Positions 38,618 to 48,166 are shown, counted from the first letter of the stretch. The stretch: 64,000 bases of DNA from Cupriavidus numazuensis (GCF_905397435.1 NZ_CAJPVI010000008.1:1-64000); one strand, 5' to 3'. The notes: generated by a model from the letters alone, not told the origin. Numbers and translations: made by a program.

Positions 38618-39400
38618 GGGGGTTTTGTGGTTGGGAATGGGGTGTCGTTCTTGGCATGCGCCGCTGTTTCGCCGGCGTAGCCGGCGAGTCACTTTTTGTC
38701 CGAGCGACAAAAAGTAACCAAAAAGCGCGTCGTTGCCGCTGGCCATCAATTCCACGGTGGCAGGGGTTCAAACGGCTTTGGACGCCTGCGATGGTGGTCA
38801 GTGGTTCGACCCTGCTACGCCATGTGAGTCAGAACCTGTGCCTCGCGCGGCACGGCTTTTGGACGATCCCCAAGACGGACTCGGGTACAGCGTTCCAATC
38901 AGATCAGTGGTGGGACGCCTTCGGCTGCGCTGAGCGCAGGTCGTCGTCTGGATGCGATCTCATCAGCGTCGCTGGTGCCCGAGTCCCCATTCCAGTTCCA
39001 GTTCCTAATTTCCTGTCTCTACGCGCATGCAATGCGCCCAAGGCATCGTCACTGGAGCGCCGTTCGGGTCAGACCTTCGCGGCCTTACTCCGAGCCGCGC
39101 GTAGCGCAGCCGTAGGCGTCCCCGTGAGGGCGTTGTTAGAAGGGACCACTCCGTAATCCGGGTTCGCTCGTACGCGCTGTCCCATCCTAATCATCTACGC
39201 GGCAGGCAGTCCAGCGGTCCTCTGATGCCCCAATGGCATTGAGCCCTTGTTTGACCACGTAAACGCGCTTTTGCCTACTTTTACCGCTCGGGTAAAAGTA
39301 GGTCGCCGGCTACGCCGGCGAAACAGCGGCGCCTGCCAAGAACGATCGCCCGTCCCGAAGCAGTAGCCCCCGCCGGCTACGCCGGCGAACAGCGAAGAAT
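38618..39400 (+). repeat. Composite dispersed repeat, copy B (S-X type)
   Basis: Same orientation and composition as copy A: left end module (38618-38715, including the T-rich hairpin 38691-38715), half S (38725-38979), half X (about 38980-39270), right T-rich hairpin (39275-39301) and right GCCGGC module from 39304, followed by a second end module at 39371-39400 (67-bp period). The first 68 bp at the left are the reverse complement of the tandem end unit of copy D. No credible coding sequence is present in this 890-bp gap. Confidence 0.85.
39275..39301. repeat. Right T-rich hairpin of copy B with compensated stem
   Basis: Arms CTACTTTTACC / GGTAAAAGTAG around GCTCG. Where other copies have TGTC/GACA next to the loop, this copy has TACC/GGTA. 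Both strands changed together and the loop is unchanged. Confidence 0.8.
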
Positions 39401-39491
39401 GCCCTATGCAAATCCGCGAACAACATCCCGTGCCAATCCAGCCACCTTGCCCCATACTCCCCCAGATACGTGGCAAAGGAGCAATGACTGC

Positions 39492-41234
39492 ATGACCGAG
39501 TCCGATTCCACCACCGCTGCACCCGCCATCGGCCTTGGCAGCGCGGCACGCGACCTCTATCGCGCGCTCTGGCGCCACGCTGAAGGCGTCCGTCCCCACA
39601 TGCTTGGCGCCGCAGGCCTGCTGTCTGCGGCGCAACTCCTGCGGCTGACCATGCCGTGGCTGGCCGCGCAGGCCATCAATGCACTACAGCAGGACCATCT
39701 GGATCTCGCTGGCCGCTGGATTCTCTATCTGATCGGCATCTACCTGTTGTCATGGCTGCTCCATGGCCCGGGACGCGTGCTGGAGCGCAATGTTGGCGTT
39801 CGCGTGCGCGAGCGGCTGGCCGACCAGCTCTATGCGCGCATCGCCGCGGCGCCGCTGGCGTGGCGCGACGGCCGGCATTCGGGCGAGCTGCAGCACCGTG
39901 TCGTGCAGTCCAGCCGGGCGCTGTCGGACTTCGCGCAGAACCAGTTCGGCTATCTGCAGAGCGCCTTCAACTTCGTCGGCCCGATTGTCGCGCTTGCCTT
40001 GCTGTCGAGCACGAGTGGCTTGATCGCGGTGACCGGCTACGTAGTCATCGCCATCATCATCCTGCGCTTCGACCGTGCGCTGATGCAACTGGCACGCGCC
40101 GAGAACGATGCGGAGCGCCGCTATGCCGCCGCACTGCTCGACTTCATCGGCAATGCAGGCACGGTGATCGGCCTGCGTTTGCAGACGGCGTCGCGCAAGC
40201 TGCTGGGCCGGCGCATGGATGCCGTGATGGCACCGCTGCGTCGCGCGGTCATGGTCAACGAAGGCAAGTGGTTCGCCGTGGATCTGCTCGGCATGGGGCT
40301 TACGTGGATTCTGGTGGTGGTGTATGTGCTGCAGTCCCGCCAGCCCGGGCAGGCCGTGCTGCTTGGCACGGTCTTCATGATCTACCAGTATGCGCAGCAG
40401 GCTGCGTCGGTGGTCGGTGCGATGGCGTCGAATTTCCAGAGCTTCGCGCGCATGCATACGGACTACAGCAGTGCCGAGCCGATCTGGGCCGCGCCCGGGG
40501 ATCCGGACGCGGGCGTACCCGTGGTCGTGCCGAATGCGCCGTGGCAGAGCCTGACACTGCGCGGTGTCACGTGGCGCTATCCGGATGACGCGCGTGGCGG
40601 ATTGCATGGCATCGATCTGCTGCTGAGACGCGGGGCGCGCGTCGCGCTCATCGGTCCGAGCGGCGGTGGCAAAAGCACGCTGCTGCGTGCGCTCGCTGGT
40701 CTCTATCATCCACAGCAGGGCGAACTCCAGCGTGACGGCGCGGCGAAGGACTGGACCGAATTGCGCACGCTGTCCACATTGATTCCGCAGGAGGCCGAGG
40801 TTTTCGAGGCCAGCGTGGAGGAAAACCTCACTTTCGGTGAGCCGGCGGATACCGAGGCGCTGCATGCCGCTGTACAGACAGGTGTGTTCGACGAGGTGCT
40901 GCAGCGCCTGCCGGCGGGCCTGGCCAGCGCCATCAGCGAGCGCGGCGGCAATCTTTCCGGCGGCCAGCGGCAGCGGCTTGCGCTGGCCCGCGGTGCACTG
41001 GCGGCACGGGGAAGCTCGCTGCTGCTGCTCGATGAACCAACCAGCGCGCTCGACCCGCAGGCCGAGGGCCGCGTGTTCGATCGCATGTTTGCGGCGTTCC
41101 CGTCGGCGTGCATCGTCGCTTCGGTGCACCGGCCGAGCCTGCTCCCCCGGTTCGACACCGTCGTGGTGGTGGAGGCAGGCCGCGTGGTCGACGCCGGTCC
41201 GCGCGAGGAGGTACTCGCCAGGCGGAACCATTGA
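39492..41234 (+). CDS. ABC transporter, fused permease and ATPase half-transporter
   Basis: 580 residues from ATG at 39492, with AAGGAG about 10 bases upstream. A membrane domain with six helices (about 30-310) is followed by an ATPase domain (about 345-575): Walker A GPSGGGKST near 388, signature NLSGGQRQR, Walker B SLLLLDEPTSALD and H-loop ASVHRPS. It would act as a homodimer or with a partner. It is not linked to an adaptor or peptidase gene, so its substrate is unknown and there is no reason to join it to the M50/HlyD locus 23 kb away. Copy B of the composite repeat precedes it. Confidence 0.85.
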   Translation: MTESDSTTAAPAIGLGSAARDLYRALWRHAEGVRPHMLGAAGLLSAAQLLRLTMPWLAAQAINALQQDHLDLAGRWILYLIGIYLLSWLLHGPGRVLERNVGVRVRERLADQLYARIAAAPLAWRDGRHSGELQHRVVQSSRALSDFAQNQFGYLQSAFNFVGPIVALALLSSTSGLIAVTGYVVIAIIILRFDRALMQLARAENDAERRYAAALLDFIGNAGTVIGLRLQTASRKLLGRRMDAVMAPLRRAVMVNEGKWFAVDLLGMGLTWILVVVYVLQSRQPGQAVLLGTVFMIYQYAQQAASVVGAMASNFQSFARMHTDYSSAEPIWAAPGDPDAGVPVVVPNAPWQSLTLRGVTWRYPDDARGGLHGIDLLLRRGARVALIGPSGGGKSTLLRALAGLYHPQQGELQRDGAAKDWTELRTLSTLIPQEAEVFEASVEENLTFGEPADTEALHAAVQTGVFDEVLQRLPAGLASAISERGGNLSGGQRQRLALARGALAARGSSLLLLDEPTSALDPQAEGRVFDRMFAAFPSACIVASVHRPSLLPRFDTVVVVEAGRVVDAGPREEVLARRNH

Positions 41235-41411
41235 TCGCGATGCGAACGCCGTCTATTGTCGGCCGGCATTGTCGACACCATCGCCAGAAAATCGCGTTGC
41301 GTGTGCGGATTCGCGCATCGTCGACTCGGCTGGGTGATGACAACCTTGCCGGCGAAGGCGCATAGTTTCCCGAATTCTTGGTATTCCAGTTCCCGGATGG
41401 TCGCCGACGGA

Positions 41412-41434
41412 CTAGTATGGGACTAGTATTAAGG
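41412..41434. repeat. Direct repeat upstream of the GNAT gene
   Basis: GGACTAGTAT occurs twice, 11 bp apart, about one helical turn, 30-50 bp before the GNAT start. It could be a regulator site or part of a promoter (TAGTAT as -10). Nothing else identifiable is in the 229-bp gap. Confidence 0.4.
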
Positions 41435-41463
41435 AAGCGAAAGTCCACTACGCAGTAAGCAAA

Positions 41464-41907
41464 ATGATAAGAGACGTTCGACTCCGTGCAGCCACAGATG
41501 ACGATAAGGCAGGCATTGCGCAGGTGCTGGAAGCTTGTGGCCTGACGCTTGCCGAGGCAAACGAAGTCTGCCGGCTCTACCATGTGGCAGAGTTCGAGAA
41601 ACGGATCGTCGGCTGTGCCTATGGCGAACAGTACGGCCGTACGTTCGCCATCCATACCGTTGCGGTGTTATCGGAATTCCGGGGACGCTGGCTGGCCACC
41701 TATATCGTCAGCGCGCTCCTGATGCGAGCCCGCGCCGGCGGCTGCCGGAATGCGACGGTGCTGACGAACGAACATCCGGGCTTCTTCGCCCGGCATGGCT
41801 TTACGCTGACCCCGATCGACAGCCTGGTGCGCGAGACGCAATTGTCGTTGAGCCTGCTGCGCAGCTTTGGCGCGCGAACGCATTTCATGGCGCGCCAGTT
41901 GAACTGA
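41464..41907 (+). CDS. GNAT-family N-acetyltransferase
   Basis: 147 residues. GNAT fold: strand-helix start VRLRAATDDDKAGIAQVLEA, the central IHTVAVLSEFRGRWLATYIVSALL (motif A, though without a perfect QxxGxG/A loop), NATVLTNEHPGFFARHGFTL (motif B), then a short C-terminal part. The weak acetyl-CoA loop leaves the donor uncertain. No catabolic link is visible; it is convergent to the MFS gene of cluster 1 with 16 bp between stops. Confidence 0.75.
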   Translation: MIRDVRLRAATDDDKAGIAQVLEACGLTLAEANEVCRLYHVAEFEKRIVGCAYGEQYGRTFAIHTVAVLSEFRGRWLATYIVSALLMRARAGGCRNATVLTNEHPGFFARHGFTLTPIDSLVRETQLSLSLLRSFGARTHFMARQLN

Positions 41908-41923
41908 GCGCGCGTTCTCGGGG

Positions 41924-43192
41924 TTATGGATGCTGGACCACCGCGGCATCTGCTCGCCGCGCCGGAACAGTTTCCTTCAGGCACAGCGTGACGAGCAGTC
42001 CCAGCGCTAGCGCACCCATGCCCAGATGCAGGATGTACTGGATGCCGTAATGCTTGGCGACGTAGCCGGCAATGACGGGCGCGAGACCGCCGCCAAACAC
42101 TTCACCGATGCCGACTACCAGCCCGGACGCCGTCGACATCAGCCGCGCCGGTACCGATTCCGCGCTAAGTGGGCCGACTGTCAGCGTAATCATGCTGAAC
42201 ACGAACAACAGCGTCAGCATCAGCCACTGGAACAGGCGCACGGGATCCGCGCCGGTCTGCATGAGCTGGAACAGCGAGACGCCCGCGGCCAGCACCGACA
42301 GCACCATCACCGGCTTGCGGCCGATCCGGTCCGACAGCGCCGGCATGACCAGCGTGCCCAGCATGCCGCCGAAGCCGATAGCGGACAGGACATAGCCCAT
42401 CTGTTCCATGCCGAGGTGCAGGTAGTCGGTCAGGTAGTTCGGGAACAGCGCGCTCAGCACGACCAGGCAGGTCAGCCAGCACAGCATGCCGACGATATTC
42501 AGCGGGATGTTGCGATAGCGGAAGACGTCGCTCCACTTATGGCCGGCGGTGTCGTGCACGGTCGTGTGCGCATCGGCCTCGGCGGCGCGCGTGTTGCGCA
42601 ATACCCGGTACAGCAGCACGGCGATCACCAGGCCCGGGATCGACACGATCGCGAAGATCCAGTGCCATGCCACCACCTTCAGCAACTGCGTGACGAGGAT
42701 CGGCGCGATGCCGAGCCCGAACAACGGCAGCGCCATCTGCTGCAGGCCCACGTTCATGCCGTGGCGGCTCGGCTTCGAGGCGTCCATCGTCGCCACGATG
42801 CTGGCTGGCGTGTAGGCGCCTTCGGCCAGCCCCATCAGCGCGCGGATGGCGACCAGCGAGCCCACGCCGGTTGCCAGACCCGACAGTCCTGCAAGCAGCG
42901 AGAACACGACGATGGCCGGGATCAGGACCTTGCGATGCCCGAGCCGGTCGGACAGGTTGCCCATGAACATCGCCGAGAAGCCCCAGGCAATGGCGAGCGC
43001 GCCGGTGATATGGCCCAGGTCCTGATAGTCGAGGTGCAGGTCCTGCATCATCACCGGGAACAGCGGCATGATCATGAAGCGGTCGATGCCCACCAGGCCG
43101 AAGCCCAGCGAGAGCAGCAGGACGGCCTTCCATTCGTAGGTACGGTCCCAGCCGGACGCAGCGCGGGAAGAGGGGGATTGGTGGTGTTGCAT
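41924..43192 (-). CDS. MFS transporter of aromatic cluster 1
   Basis: 422 residues from ATG at 43192 with GGAGAC upstream; open frame further upstream has no start with a ribosome site. Twelve helices; the loop motif GNLSDRLGHRKVLIP and the second-half DRIGRKPVMV are typical. GIDRFMIMPLFPVMMQDLHL resembles aromatic acid/anion:H+ symporters. Last gene of the minus-strand cluster, 133 bp after the porin gene; likely imports an aromatic acid. Confidence 0.85.
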   Translation of the reverse strand: MQHHQSPSSRAASGWDRTYEWKAVLLLSLGFGLVGIDRFMIMPLFPVMMQDLHLDYQDLGHITGALAIAWGFSAMFMGNLSDRLGHRKVLIPAIVVFSLLAGLSGLATGVGSLVAIRALMGLAEGAYTPASIVATMDASKPSRHGMNVGLQQMALPLFGLGIAPILVTQLLKVVAWHWIFAIVSIPGLVIAVLLYRVLRNTRAAEADAHTTVHDTAGHKWSDVFRYRNIPLNIVGMLCWLTCLVVLSALFPNYLTDYLHLGMEQMGYVLSAIGFGGMLGTLVMPALSDRIGRKPVMVLSVLAAGVSLFQLMQTGADPVRLFQWLMLTLLFVFSMITLTVGPLSAESVPARLMSTASGLVVGIGEVFGGGLAPVIAGYVAKHYGIQYILHLGMGALALGLLVTLCLKETVPARRADAAVVQHP

Positions 43193-43325
43193 GGCGTGTC
43201 TCCTGAGAATCGCCTGAACGGCGCCGGGGTGCCCGGACGACGCGCGAGCGCGTCCGATGCCACGGAAGCCGCTGGCCCCCGGCGCAGATTGCAAAGACAA
43301 GGAAGGGATGAGGACGCCTGCGGCG

Positions 43326-44426
43326 TCAGAACATGTGCTGCAGGCCGATGCGGCCGATGACCTGCGTGGTGCTGCTGGCAGGGCCGGCGCCGTTGATCCA
43401 GGCATTGTGGCCGCCGGCAACGTCGCCACCCGTCCACTGCCCGACAGCCTCGAGGTACGCCGTGGTCCGCTTCGAGAACGCGTACTGCAGTACGCCGGTC
43501 ACTTGCTGCGCGCGGTTGTGGTCGAGCGTGGCGTTGCCTTTCATGTACTGGTAGTTGGCGCCGAGCCGCCATGCCGGACCGAACGCGTACATGCCACCGA
43601 TCTGCGCTACCTGGACGGTGGCACCTGTCAGCGTATTGCGCGTGTAGGTGTAGAGCACGCTGGCGAACAGTTCGCCGAACTGCTGCCCGATGCCTGCGCC
43701 TGCATTTCGGATGCCGTCGCGCCCGTTGTTGAGTTGCGCGTACTTGGTCTCGTTGTAGGCCGCGCCAAACGCGAAGCCGCCGCGCAGGTAGTTCACGCCG
43801 AAGCCAACGGTGTTGCCGGTGGAGGCGGAACCTGGCGCCTCGCCAAAGCCGTACAGCGCACCGACGCGCAGGCCGCCGAAGCTCTCGCTGGTCAGCTTGA
43901 CGGAGTTCGACACGCGCGACGTGCCGCCGGTCTGGTCGAAGTCGAACGCGCCGGTGGGATTGTTGGGAATGCCGAGCGCCGCAAACGGCCCGTGGCGCAT
44001 GTTGTAGAGGCCGCCGTAGGAGAAGGTGCCGTCGATGCGCGCGGGCGGGAAGAACAGGAAGTCGGCCATCAGGTTGTACTGCTGGCCAAAGGTCAGCTTG
44101 CCAAGGCCGTCCTTCGACAACCCCACGAAGGCCTGCCGGTTGAAGTCCGCTGACGGTCCGGGAATGCCCTTGCCGTCGTTGACCGAGAACTGCGAGGCAA
44201 GCTCGAAGACTGCCTTGTAGCCGGCACCGAGGTCCTCCGTGCCGCGCAGACCCCAGATGCTGGGCGTCCAGATCGAATCGTCGGCCTTGATGTTGTGGTG
44301 GCCCGATTCATTGGACACGTAACTGATGCCGACATCGAGCATGCCGAACAGCGTGACGTTGCTCTGGGCATGGACGCTTAGGGGCAGGGCCGTTGCCAGG
44401 GCGAGTGGAATGAGCGCGTGGCGCAT
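43326..44426 (-). CDS. Gram-negative trimeric porin of aromatic cluster 1
   Basis: 366 residues from ATG at 44426 (GGAGAC upstream). Signal peptide MRHALIPLALATALPLSVHA, then SNVTLFGMLDVGISYVSNES, IWGLRGTEDLGAGYKAVFEL and the terminal Phe of IGRIGLQHMF. It is embedded between the hydroxylase and MFS genes, so it most likely serves uptake of the same aromatic substrate. Confidence 0.9.
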   Translation of the reverse strand: MRHALIPLALATALPLSVHAQSNVTLFGMLDVGISYVSNESGHHNIKADDSIWTPSIWGLRGTEDLGAGYKAVFELASQFSVNDGKGIPGPSADFNRQAFVGLSKDGLGKLTFGQQYNLMADFLFFPPARIDGTFSYGGLYNMRHGPFAALGIPNNPTGAFDFDQTGGTSRVSNSVKLTSESFGGLRVGALYGFGEAPGSASTGNTVGFGVNYLRGGFAFGAAYNETKYAQLNNGRDGIRNAGAGIGQQFGELFASVLYTYTRNTLTGATVQVAQIGGMYAFGPAWRLGANYQYMKGNATLDHNRAQQVTGVLQYAFSKRTTAYLEAVGQWTGGDVAGGHNAWINGAGPASSTTQVIGRIGLQHMF

Positions 44427-44470
44427 GTAGTCTCCGGGATATTGTCGTTCTGTTTGCGGATGTCGTCCGC

Positions 44471-46084
44471 TTATGCGGCCTTGCGCTGTGCCGCTTCCGG
44501 CGACAGCGAAAGCTCCTGCTCCAGCTTCGCGAGCAGCGCCGGAAGTTGCGCGGGATCGCTGACGCCGCCGTAGACGTAGTAGTCCGGCCGCACCACGATT
44601 ACGCTGGCACCGTGTTCGGCAAAGAAGCGTGCGTACCGGCCGCTCACATCGCGCAGCACGCGGCCGGCTTTGACCTTCGACGGATCGGTCGTTACGCCGA
44701 TGGTGCTGGTCCCCAGACGCGTCAGCAGCGCCGCGGATTCCGCGTCGATGTACTGGCCGGGGTCGGCATCGAGTGCGATCACATGGAAGCCGTTGGCGAT
44801 CCGGTCGTCGAAGCGCGCGATACCGGCGTCGTCCTCGACTTGCCCGTGCACGCTGAGCTGACCGGCTATGCCGGTCGTGCCAAGATCGGTGCAGATGACG
44901 CCGCCAGTCAGCCCCGGAAACGGCGGCAGTGGCGGCACCTGTCCGCTCAGGAACGCTTCGTCGCGGCGCGCGGCGGCTTCGCGGTCGGCGATGCAGACCA
45001 CCTGGCCCATGGCGATGGAAGCATCGATCACCGCGCGCACCTGCGGCAAACGCTCGGCGGTGTAGGTCTCCAGCAGGTCTTCGGTCGCGATGCCGCGCAA
45101 CAGCAGGTCCAGCCGCCATGCCAGGTTCCACGCATCGCGGATGCCCGAGCACATGCCCTGGCCCATGAACGGCGGCATCAGGTGCGCGGCATCACCGGCC
45201 AGCAGCACGCGGCCCTTGCGCCATTGCTGCGCAAGCAGCGAGCGGAACTTGTAGACCGCGTAGCGCACCAGCGTTGCGTTGTCCGGGTTCACCCACGGCG
45301 ACAGCAGTTCCCACACCTTCTCCGGCTTTTGCAGGTCGTCGATGGTTTCGTGGGGCAGCCGCATGAATTCCCAACGGCGATATCCCGGGCCGCCGGGCAC
45401 CATGGTGGTCGGGCGCGCGGGATTGCACCACTGGCCGATGTCGGGTACGTCGAGCTTGACGCCCGGATTCGGTTTGACGTCGATGACGAGCCAGTCTTCC
45501 TCGAAGCCCAGGTCGTCCTGCGCGATGCCCGCGCTCTTGCGCACGAAGCTGTTGGCGCCATCGGCACCGATTACGAAGCGCGCGCGCACGGTGCGCGTTG
45601 CACCGTCCGGCGTCCACTGGCCGTCCTGCATCGTGCCGTGCCGCAGTTGCACTTCGCAGTGGTCGGCATGCTGCACGAGCGCGGTGGCCTCCCAGCCCTG
45701 GTTGATCTCGACGGTCGGCAGGGAGCGCGCCTTGCCGTCGAGCAGTCCTTCGAGCATGGGCTGGTTGAACAGGTAGCCGACCGGCCCGTCGCTGATCGAT
45801 TCGGCCGACCAGTCGATCTCGACCAGCGTCTTCCAGTCGGCGTTGAACCACTGATACTTGGCCGAAGGCTGCGAAATCGCCGCTACGTCCGCGCCCAGTC
45901 CCATGGCGTGAAACACGCGGCGGATCTCGTGGTCATGGAATACCGCGCGTGGCAGCGGGTAGAGCGATGGCCAGCGGTCGAACGCGGCCACGCGGTAGCC
46001 GCGCCTGGCGAGCAGGATGGAAAGGGATTGGCCTACGGGGCCGTAGCCGACGATGGCGACGTCGAGAATCTGGGTATCGGTCAT
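44471..46084 (-). CDS. FAD-dependent aromatic hydroxylase (MhpA-like)
   Basis: 537 residues from ATG at 46084. FAD/NAD(P)H aromatic hydroxylase signatures: VAIVGYGPVGQSLSILLARR at the N-terminus, FVIGADGANSFVRK in the middle and GDAAHLMPPFMGQGMCSGIR near 300. The C-terminal thioredoxin-like segment is present. Overall layout matches 3-(3-hydroxyphenyl)propionate 2-hydroxylase-type enzymes that add a hydroxyl beside an existing one to form a catechol. The next genes in the transcript encode a ring-cleavage dioxygenase and a hydrolase, which supports this role. Confidence 0.87.
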   Translation of the reverse strand: MTDTQILDVAIVGYGPVGQSLSILLARRGYRVAAFDRWPSLYPLPRAVFHDHEIRRVFHAMGLGADVAAISQPSAKYQWFNADWKTLVEIDWSAESISDGPVGYLFNQPMLEGLLDGKARSLPTVEINQGWEATALVQHADHCEVQLRHGTMQDGQWTPDGATRTVRARFVIGADGANSFVRKSAGIAQDDLGFEEDWLVIDVKPNPGVKLDVPDIGQWCNPARPTTMVPGGPGYRRWEFMRLPHETIDDLQKPEKVWELLSPWVNPDNATLVRYAVYKFRSLLAQQWRKGRVLLAGDAAHLMPPFMGQGMCSGIRDAWNLAWRLDLLLRGIATEDLLETYTAERLPQVRAVIDASIAMGQVVCIADREAAARRDEAFLSGQVPPLPPFPGLTGGVICTDLGTTGIAGQLSVHGQVEDDAGIARFDDRIANGFHVIALDADPGQYIDAESAALLTRLGTSTIGVTTDPSKVKAGRVLRDVSGRYARFFAEHGASVIVVRPDYYVYGGVSDPAQLPALLAKLEQELSLSPEAAQRKAA

Positions 46085-46171
46085 GATGCGTTCCTTGCGG
46101 CGGGCGCGAGTGTCCCCCTGGCGGCCGGCGGGGCCGGCTGCCATCGGGTCTGCTCGTGCGGGATTAGGGGA

Positions 46172-47128
46172 TTAGTGCGCCGACGTGTCCGGCGCTTCGG
46201 TGTTGCGGATGAAGTCGGACGGCACGTCCGGGCCCCACTGGTAGAGCGAGTCCTCGGGCGCGAAGTCGCCGGCGAGCCACGGCTGGCCGGGGGCGACGAA
46301 GTCGATGTCGGCCGAATATTCGTTGAACGAGCCCCACGGGTCCTGCACGTAGTGGAAGTAGTTCGAGCCGAGTACGTGACGCCCCGTGCCCCAGCCGCGC
46401 ATGTAGCCAGCTGCGGCCATCTGGGCGGCGCCCTGGCCGACCATGTCGACGTCGCGCACATCCCAGGCGGCGTGGTGCCACCCGCGCGCGCTGCTCTTGG
46501 CGAAGGCCACAAGGTGGTGGTCGCTGCCGTGCGGCGCGTGCGTAAAGGCAATGATGTCGAGCGACTTGTCGGACAGGCACAAGCCAATGGCGCGCGCGTA
46601 GAAGTCGATGGCACGCAGCACGTCCGGCGTGAATAGCAGCACGTGCGACAGGCGGTCCGGATGCACGGTCTCTACCTGCGACCGTGTTACCGCGCCGCGG
46701 GCATTCGCGCCGGCACCCACCGTCACGTGCGGCGCCTTCGCACTGGGGCTGGTCTTGGGCCCGACCTTCACCTGCAACAGGTTGCCATCCGGGTCGTGGA
46801 ACCAGATGCCGCCGCCGTCTGCGCCTTCCGGTGCGTGGGCAGGGACGGCACCGGCCGACTCGATCTGCCGCGCCAGCGTGTCGAAGTCGCGCTCGTAGCC
46901 ATTGAAACTGAGGTAGGCGAGCGACTTGGCTGGCGCGGGCAGGATGCGCGCCCAGCGGTGCCCGTCAGTGGCGCGCAACTCCAGTTCGTTACCGTTGCGG
47001 ACCTCGCGCACGTCGAGGCCGAACGCACGGTAGAAGCGGGCGGCATCGGCGAGCGACGGGACGTTGAGTGCGAAGTGGTCGATGGAATGTACGGCCGCAC
47101 GCGGGCCTGCCACCTTGGTGTCGGGCAT
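46172..47128 (-). CDS. Type I extradiol ring-cleavage dioxygenase (VOC fold)
   Basis: 318 residues. Two VOC modules: 12-125 (HSIDHFALNVPSLADAARFY ... GIWFHDPDGNLLQVKVGP) and 158-290. The Fe(II) triad is expected at His162 (RLSHVLLFTP), His204 or 205 (GSDHHLVAF) and Glu270 (FNEYSADIDF); Trp/His-rich GWHHAAWDV is typical. It would cleave the catechol made by the MhpA-like enzyme. A paralogue (57226-58149) sits in cluster 2, beside a paralogue of the hydrolase too. Confidence 0.87.
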   Translation of the reverse strand: MPDTKVAGPRAAVHSIDHFALNVPSLADAARFYRAFGLDVREVRNGNELELRATDGHRWARILPAPAKSLAYLSFNGYERDFDTLARQIESAGAVPAHAPEGADGGGIWFHDPDGNLLQVKVGPKTSPSAKAPHVTVGAGANARGAVTRSQVETVHPDRLSHVLLFTPDVLRAIDFYARAIGLCLSDKSLDIIAFTHAPHGSDHHLVAFAKSSARGWHHAAWDVRDVDMVGQGAAQMAAAGYMRGWGTGRHVLGSNYFHYVQDPWGSFNEYSADIDFVAPGQPWLAGDFAPEDSLYQWGPDVPSDFIRNTEAPDTSAH

Positions 47129-47190
47129 GGCTGTCTCCGGGGTTGCCGCCGGCTGGGGAGTTCGCCCCGCCGGCGGTCGGTTCTGAGGAT

Positions 47191-48033
47191 TTACTTCACT
47201 TCGTCGACGATGGGATTCGACAGCGTGCCGATCTTCTCAACGATCACCTCGCACACATCGCCCTGCTTCATCAGCAGCTTCGGCTCGCGCGCCCAGCCGA
47301 TGCCGGCCGGCGTGCCCGACACGATCACGTCGCCCGCTTCGAGCGTGATGGCTTGCGAGATGATCGCGATCAGGGTTTCGACGTCGAAGATCATGTCGTC
47401 GGTACTGGCGGACTGCACCACCTGGCCATTCAACTTGGTTTGCAGCAACAGGCCGCGCGCGCCGGGCGGCAGTTCGTCGGCGGTGACCAGATCGGGGCCG
47501 AACGCGCCGGTGCCGTCAAAGTTCTTGCCGACCGTCCATTGCGGTGCCTTGAACTGGTATTCGCGCACGGAGCCATCGTTGAACAGCGAGTAGCCCGCCA
47601 CGTGTGACAGCGCGTCTTCCTTGCGGATATGGCGGCCGCCCTTGCCGAGCACCACAGCCACTTCGCCTTCGAAATCGAGCCCCGCGCAGTCGTCCACGGC
47701 CGGGCGCACCAGCGGCTGGCCGTGCGCCACCAGGCTGGTGTGCACGCGGAAGAACAGCGTCGGATAGTCGGGCTGGTCGTATGGGCTTTCCTTGGTGTGG
47801 TCGGCGTAGTTCAGGCCCACGCAGATGATCTTGGGCGGTCGCGACAGCGGCGGCAGCAGCGTCACGTCGCGCTCATCCAGCAGTTCGCCGCCGGCCTGTG
47901 CGGCGTAAGCGGCAAGGTCCACGCCGCGGGCGAGGAGCGATTCCAGCGACTCGTTGCCGAGCACGCGGATCTGCGCTCCTTCGCGCACACCGATCGCTTG
48001 CTGGCCCTGGAATTCAAAACTGACGAAACGCAT
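47191..48033 (-). CDS. Fumarylacetoacetate hydrolase-family enzyme
   Basis: 280 residues. FAH signatures: ICVGLNYADHTKES, metal-binding LDFEGEVAVVLGKGGRHI, NDGSVREYQ, FDGTGAFGPDLVT and AGDVIVSGTPAGIGW. Family members hydrolyse or decarboxylate ring-cleavage products in the homoprotocatechuate and related meta-cleavage routes. Placed first in the cluster 1 transcript, divergent from the TetR gene. The product of the VOC dioxygenase is its likely substrate. Confidence 0.87.
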   Translation of the reverse strand: MRFVSFEFQGQQAIGVREGAQIRVLGNESLESLLARGVDLAAYAAQAGGELLDERDVTLLPPLSRPPKIICVGLNYADHTKESPYDQPDYPTLFFRVHTSLVAHGQPLVRPAVDDCAGLDFEGEVAVVLGKGGRHIRKEDALSHVAGYSLFNDGSVREYQFKAPQWTVGKNFDGTGAFGPDLVTADELPPGARGLLLQTKLNGQVVQSASTDDMIFDVETLIAIISQAITLEAGDVIVSGTPAGIGWAREPKLLMKQGDVCEVIVEKIGTLSNPIVDEVK

Positions 48034-48055
48034 GGAAGATCTCCTGATGTCATGT

Positions 48056-48108
48056 TGACGAACTTGTCATAACGAATTCTAGTCAAATTGACAAATTCAT
48101 CAACATGA
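48056..48108. promoter_or_regulatory. Operator region between cluster 1 and its TetR gene
   Basis: The 133-bp divergent gap holds a perfect 11-bp palindrome GTCAAATTGAC (48082-48092), flanked by TTGACGAACTTGTCA-like and TTGACAAATTCATCAA inverted repeats. On the minus strand TTGTCA and TATGAC, 17 bp apart, could form the operon promoter. On the plus strand TTGACA (48088-48093) is a good -35 for the TetR gene. The symmetry fits a TetR dimer site that controls both directions. Confidence 0.6.
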
Positions 48109-48166
48109 AATTTACCTAGGAGAAACCCGAGGTGCCCCGGCTGCTAAAATCCGGGTAGTTCCCGAA

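Noticed and set aside
38656..39156. 166-codon open frame within repeat copy B
   Set aside because: The frame is not kept in copy A, has no ribosome site and repeats the hairpin sequences as RRCFAGVAG-type peptides.
39492..41234. ABC transporter as the missing ATPase of the M50/HlyD export locus
   Set aside because: It lies 23 kb away behind unrelated operons and has no adaptor or peptidase domain; no sequence evidence joins them.
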